DNA from: Vibrio ostreicida
GTDB lineage: Bacteria > Pseudomonadota > Gammaproteobacteria > Enterobacterales > Vibrionaceae
DNA length: 59,712 nt
NCBI RefSeq assembly: GCF_013074385.2
Contig: NZ_JABEYA020000020.1
Coordinates: 1 to 59,712 of the forward strand
Direction: 5' to 3'
The notes beneath the pieces are model-generated. The model did not search any database. It was not told the origin of the DNA and worked only from the letters and a program-made list of their open reading frames with translations. Positions 43,947 to 53,831 of this stretch are shown here, piece by piece (the stretch's first letter is position 1; each line of letters opens with the position of its first letter). The translations under genes were made by a program, and so were the position numbers.

Positions 43947-44828
43947 ATGGCAAACAATGTTCTAAACCGCTACCTTTTTGAAGACCTGTCTGTACGTGGT
44001 GAGTTGGTGCAACTGGATGAAACTTATCAGCGTATTATTTCGAGCAAAGATTATCCGGCGCCCTTACAAAAGCTCATGGGGGATCTTCTGGTTTCAACCA
44101 CATTGCTTACCGCAACTCTTAAATTTGAAGGTTCCATCACAATGCAGTTGCAAGGTAAGGGGCCAGTTTCGTTAGCGATTATCAATGGTGACAACGACCA
44201 AAAAGTTCGAGGCGTCGCTCGCTGGGAAGGAGAAATTCCTGATAACGCAACCATTCACGACATGATGGGTAAAGGCTATCTCGTCATTACAATCGAGCCG
44301 AAAAAAGGCGAACGTTATCAAGGTATCGTCGCGCTTGATGGTGACAACCTTGCCGAGATTATTGAAGGTTACTTTGGAAATTCAGAACAGTTGAAAACCC
44401 GCTTGTGGATCCGCACGGGAGAACACCAAGGAAAACCAAAAGCAGCAGGCGTTTTGATTCAAGTGATGCCCGATGGAACCGGTTCACCCGATGACTTTGA
44501 ACATCTGGAACAACTGACCAATACCGTAAAAGATGAAGAGTTGTTTACCCTAGATGCCAATGAATTGCTTTATCGTCTTTATAACCAGGAAAAAGTACGT
44601 CTCTTTGACCCTCAACCTGTCGAGTTTCATTGTGGTTGCTCTCGTGAGCGCAGCGGCGCCGCCATTATCACGATAGATCGAGCTGAAATTGACGATATCC
44701 TGTCTGAATTAGGCGCCATTTCTTTGCATTGCGACTATTGCGGCACCGATTACACATTCAATGAAGCGCAAGTCACCGAACTTTTGTCTCAATCCCAACA
44801 AGATTCAGGCAATAATACACTGCATTAA
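43947..44828 (+). CDS. hslO: Redox-regulated chaperone Hsp33 (HslO)
   Basis: A 293-residue holdase activated by disulfide bond formation. The zinc-binding cysteines are CGC (HCGCSRERS) and CDYC near the C terminus, separated by about 30 residues, as in E. coli Hsp33. MANNVLNRYLFEDLSVRGE is the family N terminus. Confidence 0.97.
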   Translation: MANNVLNRYLFEDLSVRGELVQLDETYQRIISSKDYPAPLQKLMGDLLVSTTLLTATLKFEGSITMQLQGKGPVSLAIINGDNDQKVRGVARWEGEIPDNATIHDMMGKGYLVITIEPKKGERYQGIVALDGDNLAEIIEGYFGNSEQLKTRLWIRTGEHQGKPKAAGVLIQVMPDGTGSPDDFEHLEQLTNTVKDEELFTLDANELLYRLYNQEKVRLFDPQPVEFHCGCSRERSGAAIITIDRAEIDDILSELGAISLHCDYCGTDYTFNEAQVTELLSQSQQDSGNNTLH

Positions 44829-45160
44829 TTCTCTTCCCATAAAAAGCATGTAATTTACCCTTCAAAAAACCCACTAATAGTGGGTTTTTTGTGATCTACA
44901 CGACGCAAAAAACCGATTGCAAAGTAATTTAGCAACTTCTTAATTTTAGATAAATAATAATCACTTTCTTGTGGCGCAATCCTTTGCGTGCACGATACAC
45001 TAGCCCCGCCAAGATGTGATGCGTCGCTTAGCTCCACAGTCTAGTCGGGGTGTTTTATGAACGACCTCCCTGTTTTCTAAGAGCCTCATTGCTAACATGG
45101 TGAGCAGATAAAAATGACAACATAATTAACCCCTACAAAATATTCCTACAAGGAGCACCT
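44829..45160. other. 332-base hslO-pckA interval with pckA leader
   Basis: Holds the hslO terminator at 44864-44892. The remainder is the pckA promoter/leader. ACTAG (44999-45003) and CCCCG (45004-45008) have complements CTAGT (45041-45045) and CGGGG (45046-45050) in crossing order, which allows a pseudoknot or two exclusive hairpins. A CGCAA/TTGCG hairpin lies near 44975-44989. No gene is seen. Confidence 0.5.
44864..44892. terminator. Terminator of hslO
   Basis: A 12-bp perfect stem (AAAAAACCCACT at 44864-44875 with 44879-44890), 3-base loop, six T at the end; bidirectional in form. Confidence 0.88.
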
Positions 45161-46789
45161 ATGACCGTTATGGAACATGCAAAGGCTGCAACAATTGATC
45201 TTACCAAACATGGGATTCACAACGTAAAAGAGGTGGTTCACAACCCAAGTTACGACGTACTGTTCAACGAAGAAACTCGTGCTGATCTTGACGGTTATGA
45301 GAAAGGCATCATCACGGAACTTGGTGCCATTTCTGTCGATACCGGTATCTTTACTGGGCGCTCACCGAAAGATAAATACATCGTCAAAGATTCCACGACT
45401 GAAGAACACATGTGGTGGACCTCCGACGCCGTTAAAAATGATAACAAGCCTATCAATCAAGAAGTGTGGAGTGACCTTAAGCAACAAGTCACTGACCAAC
45501 TCTCAGGTAAACGACTCTTTGTTATGGATGGTTACTGCGGTGCTAACCCAAATTCACGTCTTAGTATTCGTGTGATCACTGAAGTGGCATGGCAAGCGCA
45601 TTTCGTTAAAAACATGTTCATTCGTCCAAGTGAAGAGGAGCTTGCCAACTTCGAGCCTGATTTTGTTGTGATGAATGGCGCTAAGTGCACCAACCAAAAC
45701 TGGCAAGAACAGGGCCTGAATTCAGAAAACTTTACTGTATTCAACCTAACTGAGCGTATGCAATTGATTGGCGGGACCTGGTATGGCGGCGAAATGAAGA
45801 AAGGCATGTTCGCGATGATGAACTACTTCTTACCGCTGCAAGGTATTGCCTCGATGCACTGCTCTGCCAACATGGATGAAAAGGGGGATGTCGCGATCTT
45901 CTTCGGTTTGTCCGGTACAGGAAAAACAACCTTATCTACCGACCCCAAACGCGCGCTGATCGGTGATGATGAGCATGGTTGGGATGATGACGGTGTATTC
46001 AACTTTGAAGGTGGCTGCTACGCCAAAACCATCAAACTATCCAAAGAAGCTGAACCCGACATTTACAACGCCATTCGCCGAGATGCTTTGCTCGAGAATG
46101 TCACCGTGCTCAATGACGGCTCAATTGACTTTGATGATGGTTCAAAAACAGAAAACACCCGTGTTTCTTACCCGATAGAACACATTGAAAACATTGTTAA
46201 ACCTGTTTCTAAAGGCGGTCACGCCAACAAGGTTATTTTCCTATCGGCTGATGCCTTTGGCGTGCTTCCCCCCGTTTCCAAGTTGACGCCGGAACAAACC
46301 AAGTATCATTTCTTATCTGGCTTCACCGCCAAACTGGCTGGAACAGAGCGCGGTATTACCGAACCCACGCCAACTTTCTCAGCGTGTTTTGGTGCGGCAT
46401 TCCTAACGTTGCATCCGACCAAATACGCGGAAGTTCTGGTTAAACGTATGGAAGACGCAGGCGCTGAAGCGTATCTGGTTAATACTGGCTGGAACGGCAG
46501 TGGAAAACGCATTTCCATTCAGGATACACGTGCCATCATTGACGCAATCCTAGATGGTTCTATCGAGCAAGCGCAAACGAAACATATTCCAATTTTCAAT
46601 CTCGAAGTACCTACCGCGCTGCACGATGTTGATTCTAACATTCTGGACCCTCGTGATACTTATGCTGAACCAGAGCAATGGGAAAGCCAAGCCAAGGATC
46701 TCGCGAAAAGATTTATTAATAATTTTGATAAATACACAGATAATGCAGAAGGAAAGGCATTGGTTTCCGCAGGACCTCAGTTGGACTAA
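45161..46789 (+). CDS. pckA: Phosphoenolpyruvate carboxykinase (ATP)
   Basis: A 542-residue enzyme converting oxaloacetate and ATP to phosphoenolpyruvate, CO2 and ADP, first committed step of gluconeogenesis. TGRSPKDKYIV binds substrate; the kinase-1a P-loop is GLSGTGKTTLSTDP and the metal-binding region is GDDEHGWDDDGVFNFEGGCYAK. Full length. AAGGAG precedes the ATG. Single-gene unit closed by a strong terminator. Confidence 0.98.
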   Translation: MTVMEHAKAATIDLTKHGIHNVKEVVHNPSYDVLFNEETRADLDGYEKGIITELGAISVDTGIFTGRSPKDKYIVKDSTTEEHMWWTSDAVKNDNKPINQEVWSDLKQQVTDQLSGKRLFVMDGYCGANPNSRLSIRVITEVAWQAHFVKNMFIRPSEEELANFEPDFVVMNGAKCTNQNWQEQGLNSENFTVFNLTERMQLIGGTWYGGEMKKGMFAMMNYFLPLQGIASMHCSANMDEKGDVAIFFGLSGTGKTTLSTDPKRALIGDDEHGWDDDGVFNFEGGCYAKTIKLSKEAEPDIYNAIRRDALLENVTVLNDGSIDFDDGSKTENTRVSYPIEHIENIVKPVSKGGHANKVIFLSADAFGVLPPVSKLTPEQTKYHFLSGFTAKLAGTERGITEPTPTFSACFGAAFLTLHPTKYAEVLVKRMEDAGAEAYLVNTGWNGSGKRISIQDTRAIIDAILDGSIEQAQTKHIPIFNLEVPTALHDVDSNILDPRDTYAEPEQWESQAKDLAKRFINNFDKYTDNAEGKALVSAGPQLD

Positions 46790-46820
46790 CGCTTCACCCT
46801 CTCAGCAATAATAGAACTAG

Positions 46821-46845
46821 GCCCCTCTGCAGAGGGGCTTTTTTA
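46821..46845 (+). terminator. Terminator of pckA
   Basis: Stem GCCCCTCT/AGAGGGGC with a 2-base spacer followed by six T, 30 bases after the pckA stop. Confidence 0.88.
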
Positions 46846-46905
46846 TTGCTTGATAAGATAAAATGTTCCAAGCTAGCTAAATCTGTTTACGCAAGGTTGA
46901 AAATC

Positions 46906-48801
46906 GTGAAGAAAACACTGCTGATCACTAGCATCGTACTGGTTTGTCTGCTCAGTTTGCCACTACTGACCATTTTTACCTTAATGAAGACTCAGTATGC
47001 AAACAATGTCATTAATCTGATCTCTCAGCACTTCACCCCCTACTCCATCACGGTTGGCCAAGCGGTTTACACTCCACCCTATCAATTCACGTTTGAAGAT
47101 GTCCTCATTGATTCTCAACCCAAAGCGATACAAGTCCCTAAACTCACCATATGGCTCGATCGGTCTTTTCTTCTAGGTAAAAAACTGTCTCTTGACTCAG
47201 TGCTTATTGAAGGCGCTAACTTGAGTATAAAGCAGTTGAATTCAACCCTGTTGCGAACACTTAATATCGAACAGTTGGCACTAAAACACTTAGATATCAC
47301 TGCACCGACCTGGTCTGCCCGAGATGTCAGCCTCCAGATCATTAAACCGCAGTGGGGATCAGACGAACAGGACTTGCCCTATGGCAATATTCAACTATCA
47401 ACCAAACAACTTTATGTCGATGGAGAAGCATTTGACGATCTTTTGATTGACGCTCAATACCAAAAACAAGATAGCACAATATATGGCGCATCGTTTAAAT
47501 GGCAGAATGCCGATGTTTCTGGTCAAGCCGAACAACTGGGTCTGAAGTGGTCACTGATCAATGTCACGGTGAATAGACTCAATCTTGACAACAACACTCA
47601 GATTGACAAATTATTCTCCTCACTGCGTACCCTCAATGTCCCCGTCAATCATATTAATAGTCTTGATGTACTCGATAGCAATATCCACTTCAAAGGCTGG
47701 CAATTCACGCAACTGGATGCCTCATTTGAAAACCTTCTGCTAGATCATTCAATTTGGGACCAAAGTAAAGGGGTCATGTCTTTTAACGCAGAAAGTGCAA
47801 ACTATGGCAAGCTGCGCTTCCTATCGCCCTCAGCACAGTTAAGTTTTGACCCCAACAGACTCTCTGTGAATGAATTCGATGCCGACTTTAAGCAAGGGCG
47901 GGTGCAATTGTCGGGGGTGGTGAAACCCGAGGAAATCGCCTTACAGCGCCTCGACGTTTCCGGTGTAAAATGGACCGAAGATACGGATCAACTTATGGCG
48001 CTCATTCAGAGCTCTCCACTCAGTTTAGAGACTTTCAGTATTGATGAGCTAGATATCCACAACATTCAGTTCATTCAGGTCGAACACCGCCCCTATTGGC
48101 AGGTTTCAGGGCTCAATATCGAGGGTAAGCACCTCACACTTATTGAGCAACAACAAACAGGGCTCTTTAATGGTAACTTGGAACTCAGTGTCAGCAATGC
48201 AAGTGTGGACAAAGTCCTCACGACACAAGCGTTGGTTCAAGCACAAGCAGAGAATGGCAACATCACATTAAAACGTGCTTTCATTCCGTTAGCCAGTGGG
48301 TACATTGAAGCCAACGGTAAATGGCAACGCGAGCTGCTGAGCGAACCTTGGACACTCAGCGTTCATGCCGATGGGTTACCACTCGACAACCCCAACCTCC
48401 AAGAGAGACTCCCCTTCGACGTGACAGGACTGGCAGAAATTAAGCTAGAACTCAGTGGGTTGTCCGGAGACTACAGAATGTTGGCACACAGTTTAAGTGG
48501 CTCAGTCAACGTGGATTTACATAGCACGCAGATCGCGTATCGAGACGACGAGACGAACGCTGTTTTCCAGCAACGCTGGCCGCTGGATAATTTACTCCTA
48601 AGCGCCGATCGAGGACGAATAACTATCAACGCTCACAGTGATAGTGCGCAATTGGCTGGCCGTATTGACCTCACTAAACCTCAATTTGGGTCCCTCATTT
48701 TCACCACTCAACAAGGCTGTCAACGCTTATGGTCTGATGTTATCGCCTTAAAATCGGTGGTAAAAGAGATGTGTGGTAACACCCCCAACCATTCACCTTG
48801 A
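46906..48801 (+). CDS. AsmA-family inner-membrane-anchored protein
   Basis: At 631 residues from GTG 46906. A single N-terminal hydrophobic segment (about 3-24) is followed by a long beta-rich periplasmic region made of repeated 'LSVxxxDxxxxxGxVxxxG' strands, as in AsmA-like proteins now thought to bridge phospholipids to the outer membrane. I avoided the upstream start at 46846, which begins directly at the T run of the pckA terminator. AAGG lies before the GTG. The exact family branch is uncertain. It ends two bases from the convergent fabY-like gene. Confidence 0.78.
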   Translation: MKKTLLITSIVLVCLLSLPLLTIFTLMKTQYANNVINLISQHFTPYSITVGQAVYTPPYQFTFEDVLIDSQPKAIQVPKLTIWLDRSFLLGKKLSLDSVLIEGANLSIKQLNSTLLRTLNIEQLALKHLDITAPTWSARDVSLQIIKPQWGSDEQDLPYGNIQLSTKQLYVDGEAFDDLLIDAQYQKQDSTIYGASFKWQNADVSGQAEQLGLKWSLINVTVNRLNLDNNTQIDKLFSSLRTLNVPVNHINSLDVLDSNIHFKGWQFTQLDASFENLLLDHSIWDQSKGVMSFNAESANYGKLRFLSPSAQLSFDPNRLSVNEFDADFKQGRVQLSGVVKPEEIALQRLDVSGVKWTEDTDQLMALIQSSPLSLETFSIDELDIHNIQFIQVEHRPYWQVSGLNIEGKHLTLIEQQQTGLFNGNLELSVSNASVDKVLTTQALVQAQAENGNITLKRAFIPLASGYIEANGKWQRELLSEPWTLSVHADGLPLDNPNLQERLPFDVTGLAEIKLELSGLSGDYRMLAHSLSGSVNVDLHSTQIAYRDDETNAVFQQRWPLDNLLLSADRGRITINAHSDSAQLAGRIDLTKPQFGSLIFTTQQGCQRLWSDVIALKSVVKEMCGNTPNHSP

Positions 48802-48803
48802 GA

Positions 48804-49730
48804 TCATTTCTCGGGGAGGTCCAATGCCGACCTATAATTTGGTAACAGCATATAGGTGCCAATAAACTCAACGGCCTCCGTCTCGCCACTATTGATAATC
48901 ACATGGATGACGATCCGTGCTTTTCTGCCAGACGCTAAACGGTCCAGATCACCGCTGATCCCATCAAGAGAAGTCGAAGCAACTGGGTTCTGTGTGACTG
49001 GATGTCGGTAACGGATTTGGCTGTCAGCTAATACAATATCCCCCGTTAAGCCCCGCTCTTTCATAAGCAACCAAGTCATCCCCCAGCCCGTGAGTGTCGC
49101 CAAAGTAAAGGCTGAGCCAGCAAACATGGTATTGTGAGGATTAAGGTTAGGGTTGAGCTGGGAGCAACACTCAAACTGGTATCCCGTATATTGATTGATT
49201 TTAATGCCCATTTTGTCACTTATCGGGATCTGATTTTCCCAACGTTCCTGAAGCTCTTTACACCACTCCGGTTTCCTCAAAACATTGGCCATCGGGTCGA
49301 GTTTCTTCACCATTTGCTGGTGTCGTAATGGCCCTCGTTCGTCATTCACCTCACCTCGACGCTCAAAGCCATTGTTTTCATAAAAAGAAATCGCATCTTC
49401 ACGCGCATTACACACAATGCGCTTTGCACCTTCCTGTCTAGCTAAAGACTCCAGTGCGACCATCACCAACGAGCCCATACCTTTACCACGGCGATTGCCC
49501 TTAACGGCCATGTAACGGATCTGAGCCTCACTGTCTGGTGTGATATATAAACGACCAATTGCCATCGGCCTTCCTCGCCCATCGACAATCATGCGATGAT
49601 GACTCATAGGGTCATATTCATCACGTTCAGAACCAATCGGCATGCGCCAAGGCTCACGAAGCATCTGCCATCTAAAATGGTAATACTTGTTTAGTTGGTT
49701 GTCCGTTTTCGGAGTGATCAGCTTAAACAT
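48804..49730 (-). CDS. yiiD: Bifunctional GNAT acetyltransferase / thioesterase-like protein (YiiD/FabY family)
   Basis: At 308 residues. The N-terminal half is a GNAT domain (IRYMAVKGNRRGKGMGSLVMVALE with the R/Q-x-x-G-x-G CoA loop). The C-terminal half is a hotdog thioesterase-like domain (QFECCSQLNPNLNPHNTMFAGSAFTLATLTGWG). The E. coli homologue is named FabY/YiiD as a probable acyltransferase. The function is not firmly known. Divergent or downstream partner is dtd, 53 bases away on the same strand. Confidence 0.85.
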   Translation of the reverse strand: MFKLITPKTDNQLNKYYHFRWQMLREPWRMPIGSERDEYDPMSHHRMIVDGRGRPMAIGRLYITPDSEAQIRYMAVKGNRRGKGMGSLVMVALESLARQEGAKRIVCNAREDAISFYENNGFERRGEVNDERGPLRHQQMVKKLDPMANVLRKPEWCKELQERWENQIPISDKMGIKINQYTGYQFECCSQLNPNLNPHNTMFAGSAFTLATLTGWGMTWLLMKERGLTGDIVLADSQIRYRHPVTQNPVASTSLDGISGDLDRLASGRKARIVIHVIINSGETEAVEFIGTYMLLPNYRSALDLPEK

Positions 49731-49783
49731 AAAAATCCTTTTATTGGAAAGACGTACCGCCTTTCTCTAGCCATTCGATATCA

Positions 49784-50218
49784 TTATACCTGCAGCCAGA
49801 ACGTCACTGGGCCATCATTAACCAAAGAGACTTCCATATCCGCCGCAAAACGCCCTCGTTCCGTTGGCAAAACTTGCTCACAGTGATCAGCAAAGACATC
49901 GTACAGTCGTTCTGCATCGGTCGGATGCGCGCCACGAGAGAACCCCGCTCGCGTCCCTTTATTTGTATCAGCCGGTAGAGTGAACTGAGAAACCACTAGC
50001 ACTTTACCTTCAACTTGCTTCACATTAAGGTTCATTTTACCTTGTCCATCAGCAAAGACGCGGTAAGTGGTCACACGCTCCATCAAACGTTGAGCTTTGG
50101 CTTCATCATCGCCCTTTTCTACACCCAAAAAAACAAGTAGCCCTCGGTCAATTTGACCCACGACATCCTCATTCACTGTTACCGAAGCTTTACTGACTCT
50201 TTGAATTAGCGCTATCAC
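49784..50218 (-). CDS. dtd: D-aminoacyl-tRNA deacylase
   Basis: A 144-residue enzyme that hydrolyses D-aminoacyl-tRNA (and glycyl-tRNA-Ala) to stop misincorporation. It starts MIALIQRVSKASVTV, and the two signature motifs are VVSQFTL and, at the C-terminal end, NDGPVTFWLQV with the Gly-cisPro. Its start is 29 bases inside the end of yihY. Confidence 0.96.
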   Translation of the reverse strand: MIALIQRVSKASVTVNEDVVGQIDRGLLVFLGVEKGDDEAKAQRLMERVTTYRVFADGQGKMNLNVKQVEGKVLVVSQFTLPADTNKGTRAGFSRGAHPTDAERLYDVFADHCEQVLPTERGRFAADMEVSLVNDGPVTFWLQV

Positions 50219-51104
50219 TACGTTGCACCTCTTGCGACCTGTCCTCTATCTCGACGGAGTGTACCATTTCTGGCTCTTCACTCCACAATTCTCGCTCTCC
50301 CAAGGCTGCGGTGACTTCAGCACCAATCAACACAATCAACCAGCACAGATAGACCCAGACAAACAAAATTGGGATCGCGGCCAAAGCACCATAAATAAGT
50401 TGATACGAAGGAAACTGGGTGATGTACAAAGCAAACCCTTTTTTACTCGCTTCAAATAAAAGTGCTGCAACCACAGCACCAATTGCAGCATTAGACACCA
50501 TCACTTTCTTATTCGGAACCAGTAAGTACAACCCCATAAACGCGAAAAAAGACAGCAAAAATGGCAACCAGCTTAGTAAAACCTCATACACGCTTGAAAT
50601 CGTCTCGCTATCAAGGATTTTCAAGGAAGTGATATAAGATGTCGCCGCAATACTGGTTCCGACCATAATCGGACCTAATGTCAAAACCATCCAGTACATC
50701 GAAAAAGAAAACATCACACGACGTTTATGCTGTATCCGCCAAATGTAGTTCAAATTTTTGTCGATATTAGAGATTAGCATCAGCGCAGCCACGAAAAGAA
50801 ATCCCCCGCCGACCGCACTCATTTTTCCAGTATTGGCCACAAATTCAAACAGGGCCCCTTTCACCACATCACCCGCGGCTGGAACAAAATTCATAATGAC
50901 AAAGTCTTGAATCGCTGTTCCCGCATTTTCAAATACCGAGAAGGAAGAGAGCACTGACAATAGTACGGTCAACATGGGAACGATAGAAAGTAGAGTAATG
51001 TAGGCCAAATACCCAGCATTGATGTTGATTCTATCGTGCCCCATTCGGCCAAGAAGATAACGTAAGAATGCGATGCTTTGCTTAGTCAATAATTGGATGT
51101 TCAA
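50190..51104 (-). CDS. yihY: YihY/BrkB-family inner-membrane protein
   Basis: At 304 residues with about six transmembrane segments. The opening IAFLRYLLGRMGHDRININAGYLAYITLLSIVPML is typical of the family, once called RNase BN by mistake. The function is unknown; it may be a transporter. An acidic and polar C-terminal tail follows the last helix. Overlap with dtd suggests cotranscription. Confidence 0.9.
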   Translation of the reverse strand: MNIQLLTKQSIAFLRYLLGRMGHDRININAGYLAYITLLSIVPMLTVLLSVLSSFSVFENAGTAIQDFVIMNFVPAAGDVVKGALFEFVANTGKMSAVGGGFLFVAALMLISNIDKNLNYIWRIQHKRRVMFSFSMYWMVLTLGPIMVGTSIAATSYITSLKILDSETISSVYEVLLSWLPFLLSFFAFMGLYLLVPNKKVMVSNAAIGAVVAALLFEASKKGFALYITQFPSYQLIYGALAAIPILFVWVYLCWLIVLIGAEVTAALGERELWSEEPEMVHSVEIEDRSQEVQRSDSANSKSQ

Positions 51105-51625
51105 CGTAATTTCCCTTAGCGCTCATAGAGCAAAAAATCGCCCCATCTTGCAGCACTCACTGGCGAATGTATTGTCGCTTTATACCCAAATCAAATCTCT
51201 GCCCGCCAATCACGTTTCAAAACGAGACAGCTCGCTGCTGACTTGCTGTGTTAACCGCTCACTTGGCCAGCTAGAGGCCAATGACATCAGATGAGCGAGT
51301 CCTACCGTATCAGTGCCTCAAACCGGAGAAAGTAATACAACACTGGCCCGAAGAGCAACTGGTTGCATTATAATAACACTCTCGACGCTGGAGACGACAA
51401 TTTTAGGTCGAGAAGTGGACCTCCAACTCGGCGACCCCCAATATTGGGATTCATGACCGATTGAACACCAGCTTCCCAAAAAAGGCGATTGGTATTGTTG
51501 TCACTCGTTTTAGCGCCGAAGAGACACTCTAAGCAACGCTTTATAAAAACGTGGCATACTCGTTTTAAACGTGCAAAAAAAAGCCCTGAGCGATGCTCAG
51601 GGCTTAACGTTTCCACTTTCGGTTC
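51105..51625. other. 521-base non-coding stretch between yihY and typA
   Basis: I find no supported gene. It holds a nested hairpin (GCTCA/TGAGC at 51257-51296 around TTGGCC/GGCCAA at 51263-51281), a GGTC/GACC hairpin near 51404-51421, the 12-base palindrome CCCAATATTGGG at 51437-51448 and the typA terminator. Frames through here have no ribosome binding site. It may contain the yihY promoter or an unannotated RNA. Confidence 0.5.
51572..51605 (-). terminator. Terminator of typA
   Basis: An 11-bp perfect stem (51581-51591 with 51595-51605), 3-base loop; on the minus strand a run of eight T follows. Confidence 0.92.
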
Positions 51626-53455
51626 TTACTTAGCTGAACGTGAAGCGCGCTTGCGATCACTCTCAGTCAGGAACTTCTTACGGATACGAATGCTTTCAGG
51701 TGTTACTTCCACCAGCTCGTCTTCATCAATAAACTCGAGAGCTTGCTCTAGCGTATGTTTGATAGGCGGCGTCAGTACCTGCGCATCATCCGTTCCCGAT
51801 GCACGTACGTTCGTCAACTGTTTGCCTTTTAACGCATTCACAGTCAAATCATTGTCACGGCTATGGATACCGATCACCATACCTTCATAAACATCAACAC
51901 CATGGCCAATAAATAAGCGACCACGCTCTTGTAGGTTAAACAGTGCGTTAGTCAGCGCTTTACCTGCTGCGTTAGCAATCAAGACACCGTTAATACGCTG
52001 ACCAATATTGCCGCCTTTGTGCGGGCCATAATGATCAAATGTATGGTAAAGAAGACCAGAACCTGAGGTTAGAGTCATGAACTCTGTTTGAAAACCAATG
52101 AGACCACGTGAGGGCATATCAAAGTCCATTCGCACTCGCCCTTTTCCGTCAGGGGCCATGTCTTTAAGCTCACCCTTACGCAGACCAATGTTTTCCATGA
52201 TACCACCTTGATGTTCTTCAAGAACATCAATCGTGACCGTCTCAAATGGTTCCATCAACTGACCATTTTCTTCTTTGATAATGACCTCTGGACGAGACAC
52301 TGCAAGCTCAAATCCTTCGCGACGCATGTTCTCGATCAGAATAGACAAGTGAAGTTCACCACGGCCTGACACTCGGAATTTGTCTGGATTATCGGTTTGC
52401 TCAACGCGAAGAGCCACGTTATGCACAAGTTCTTTCTCTAGGCGTTCAAGGATATTACGTGACGTAACAAATTTTCCTTCTTTACCCGCAAATGGTGAGG
52501 TATTCACTTGGAATGTCATCGTCACTGTTGGTTCATCAACAGATAGAGCAGGTAACGCTTCGACATGACTCTGAGCACAAATCGTATCAGAAATTTTCAG
52601 TTCACCTAGGCCGGTGATCGCAATAATATCACCCGCATTCGCTTGCGTGACTTCATGGCGGTCAAGGCCAAGATAGCCCATCACGGTGCCCACTTTACCA
52701 TTGCGCGTCTTACCATCCGCACCGACGACAGTCACCTGCTGGTTAGGTTTAACACTACCTCGAGTCACACGGGCAACACCAATCACGCCCACGTAAGAAC
52801 TGTAATCCAACTGAGAGACCTGCATCTGCAATGGTCCGTCTAGATCAACTTCAGGTGCAGCCACTTCCTCAACGATCGTTTTGAACAGGGGCTCCATGTT
52901 TTCGCCAGTTTCGCCTTCTTCAAGGGCCGCCCAGCCATTCAGTGCTGATGCATAAACGACTTTAAAGTCTAGCTGTTCATCGGTAGCGCCTAGATTATCA
53001 AACAAGTCGAAAACTTGGTCCATAACCCAATCAGGGCGAGCACCAGGGCGGTCAATTTTGTTAATGACAACGATTGGCTTGAGGCCGTGAGCAAACGCCT
53101 TTTGAGTCACAAATCGAGTTTGTGGCATAGGACCGTCAACCGCATCAACAATAAGCAGCACCGAGTCTACCATCGACATAATACGCTCTACCTCACCACC
53201 AAAATCGGCGTGTCCAGGGGTATCTACGATGTTAATGTGGTAGTCGTTCCAGTTGATTGCCGTATTCTTAGCCAGTATGGTAATACCGCGCTCTTTTTCG
53301 ATATCGTTGGAGTCCATGACTCGCTCTTCAGCTTCGCCGCGAGACTCTAAAGTACCTGATTGCTGGAGTAGTTTATCAACCAGTGTCGTTTTACCGTGGT
53401 CAACGTGCGCGATGATCGCGATATTTCTTAATTTATCAATCTGTGGAGTAGCCAT
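51626..53455 (-). CDS. typA: Ribosome-dependent GTPase TypA/BipA
   Basis: A 609-residue translational GTPase. G motifs: HVDHGKTTLVDKL (G1), ERGITI (G2), DTPGHADFGG (G3), NKIDRPGARP (G4). EF-G-like domains II, III and V and a unique C-terminal domain follow. It binds the 70S ribosome and assists 50S assembly, notably in the cold. Divergent from glnA, which is 480 bases away. Confidence 0.97.
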   Translation of the reverse strand: MATPQIDKLRNIAIIAHVDHGKTTLVDKLLQQSGTLESRGEAEERVMDSNDIEKERGITILAKNTAINWNDYHINIVDTPGHADFGGEVERIMSMVDSVLLIVDAVDGPMPQTRFVTQKAFAHGLKPIVVINKIDRPGARPDWVMDQVFDLFDNLGATDEQLDFKVVYASALNGWAALEEGETGENMEPLFKTIVEEVAAPEVDLDGPLQMQVSQLDYSSYVGVIGVARVTRGSVKPNQQVTVVGADGKTRNGKVGTVMGYLGLDRHEVTQANAGDIIAITGLGELKISDTICAQSHVEALPALSVDEPTVTMTFQVNTSPFAGKEGKFVTSRNILERLEKELVHNVALRVEQTDNPDKFRVSGRGELHLSILIENMRREGFELAVSRPEVIIKEENGQLMEPFETVTIDVLEEHQGGIMENIGLRKGELKDMAPDGKGRVRMDFDMPSRGLIGFQTEFMTLTSGSGLLYHTFDHYGPHKGGNIGQRINGVLIANAAGKALTNALFNLQERGRLFIGHGVDVYEGMVIGIHSRDNDLTVNALKGKQLTNVRASGTDDAQVLTPPIKHTLEQALEFIDEDELVEVTPESIRIRKKFLTESDRKRASRSAK

Positions 53456-53718
53456 GGATTTGATTCGCTCGATAGAAGTAGCCCGCCGCCTCAGAGTGAG
53501 AAATTAACAACGCGCTTACTTGATTAAAAAAACGGCCATAATGTACCAGATTCTAGCGAAAAACCCAGAAATATGTGATCTGATACGTTGGTTTTCTGAT
53601 GCTGACGATGAAAATAAGCGTCATCTATCGGTTTATGGCAGCATTGTTGGGTGATAATAGTGGCGAATAACAATTGAATAGAATACGCTTTGTTGCATAT
53701 TGGTGCGCTAACTTATGA

Positions 53719-53735
53719 TGCACCAACTTTGTGCA
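53719..53735 (+). promoter_or_regulatory. NtrC-binding site upstream of glnA
   Basis: TGCACCA-ACT-TTGTGCA, 17 bases, one mismatch from the NtrC dyad TGCACCA-N3-TGGTGCA. A weaker partner lies at 53691-53707 (10 of 14 dyad positions) and a TGGTGCA half-site at 53749-53755. The distance to the sigma-54 promoter (about 85-125 bases) suits an enhancer. Confidence 0.75.
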
Positions 53736-53816
53736 ATTACTGTTTTTTTGGTGCAACACATGGTGTAGAACTTATTGATTACGGTGTAAATCATTGATTT
53801 TAAAAGTCTATTTTTT

Positions 53817-53831
53817 TGGCATGGTTTTGGC
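53817..53831 (+). promoter_or_regulatory. Sigma-54 promoter of glnA
   Basis: TGGCATGGTTTTGGC matches TGGCAYG-N4-TTGC with a single change; the GG and GC doublets are spaced correctly (-24/-12). It sits 105 bases before the glnA start and downstream of NtrC sites, as in enterobacterial and Vibrio glnA. Confidence 0.75.

Noticed and set aside
46846..46905. Upstream start for the AsmA-family gene
   Set aside because: It begins at the end of the pckA terminator, so the transcript would hardly include it; GTG 46906 directly precedes the membrane anchor.
51368..51616. 82-codon minus-strand frame downstream of typA
   Set aside because: It runs through the typA terminator and has no ribosome site.
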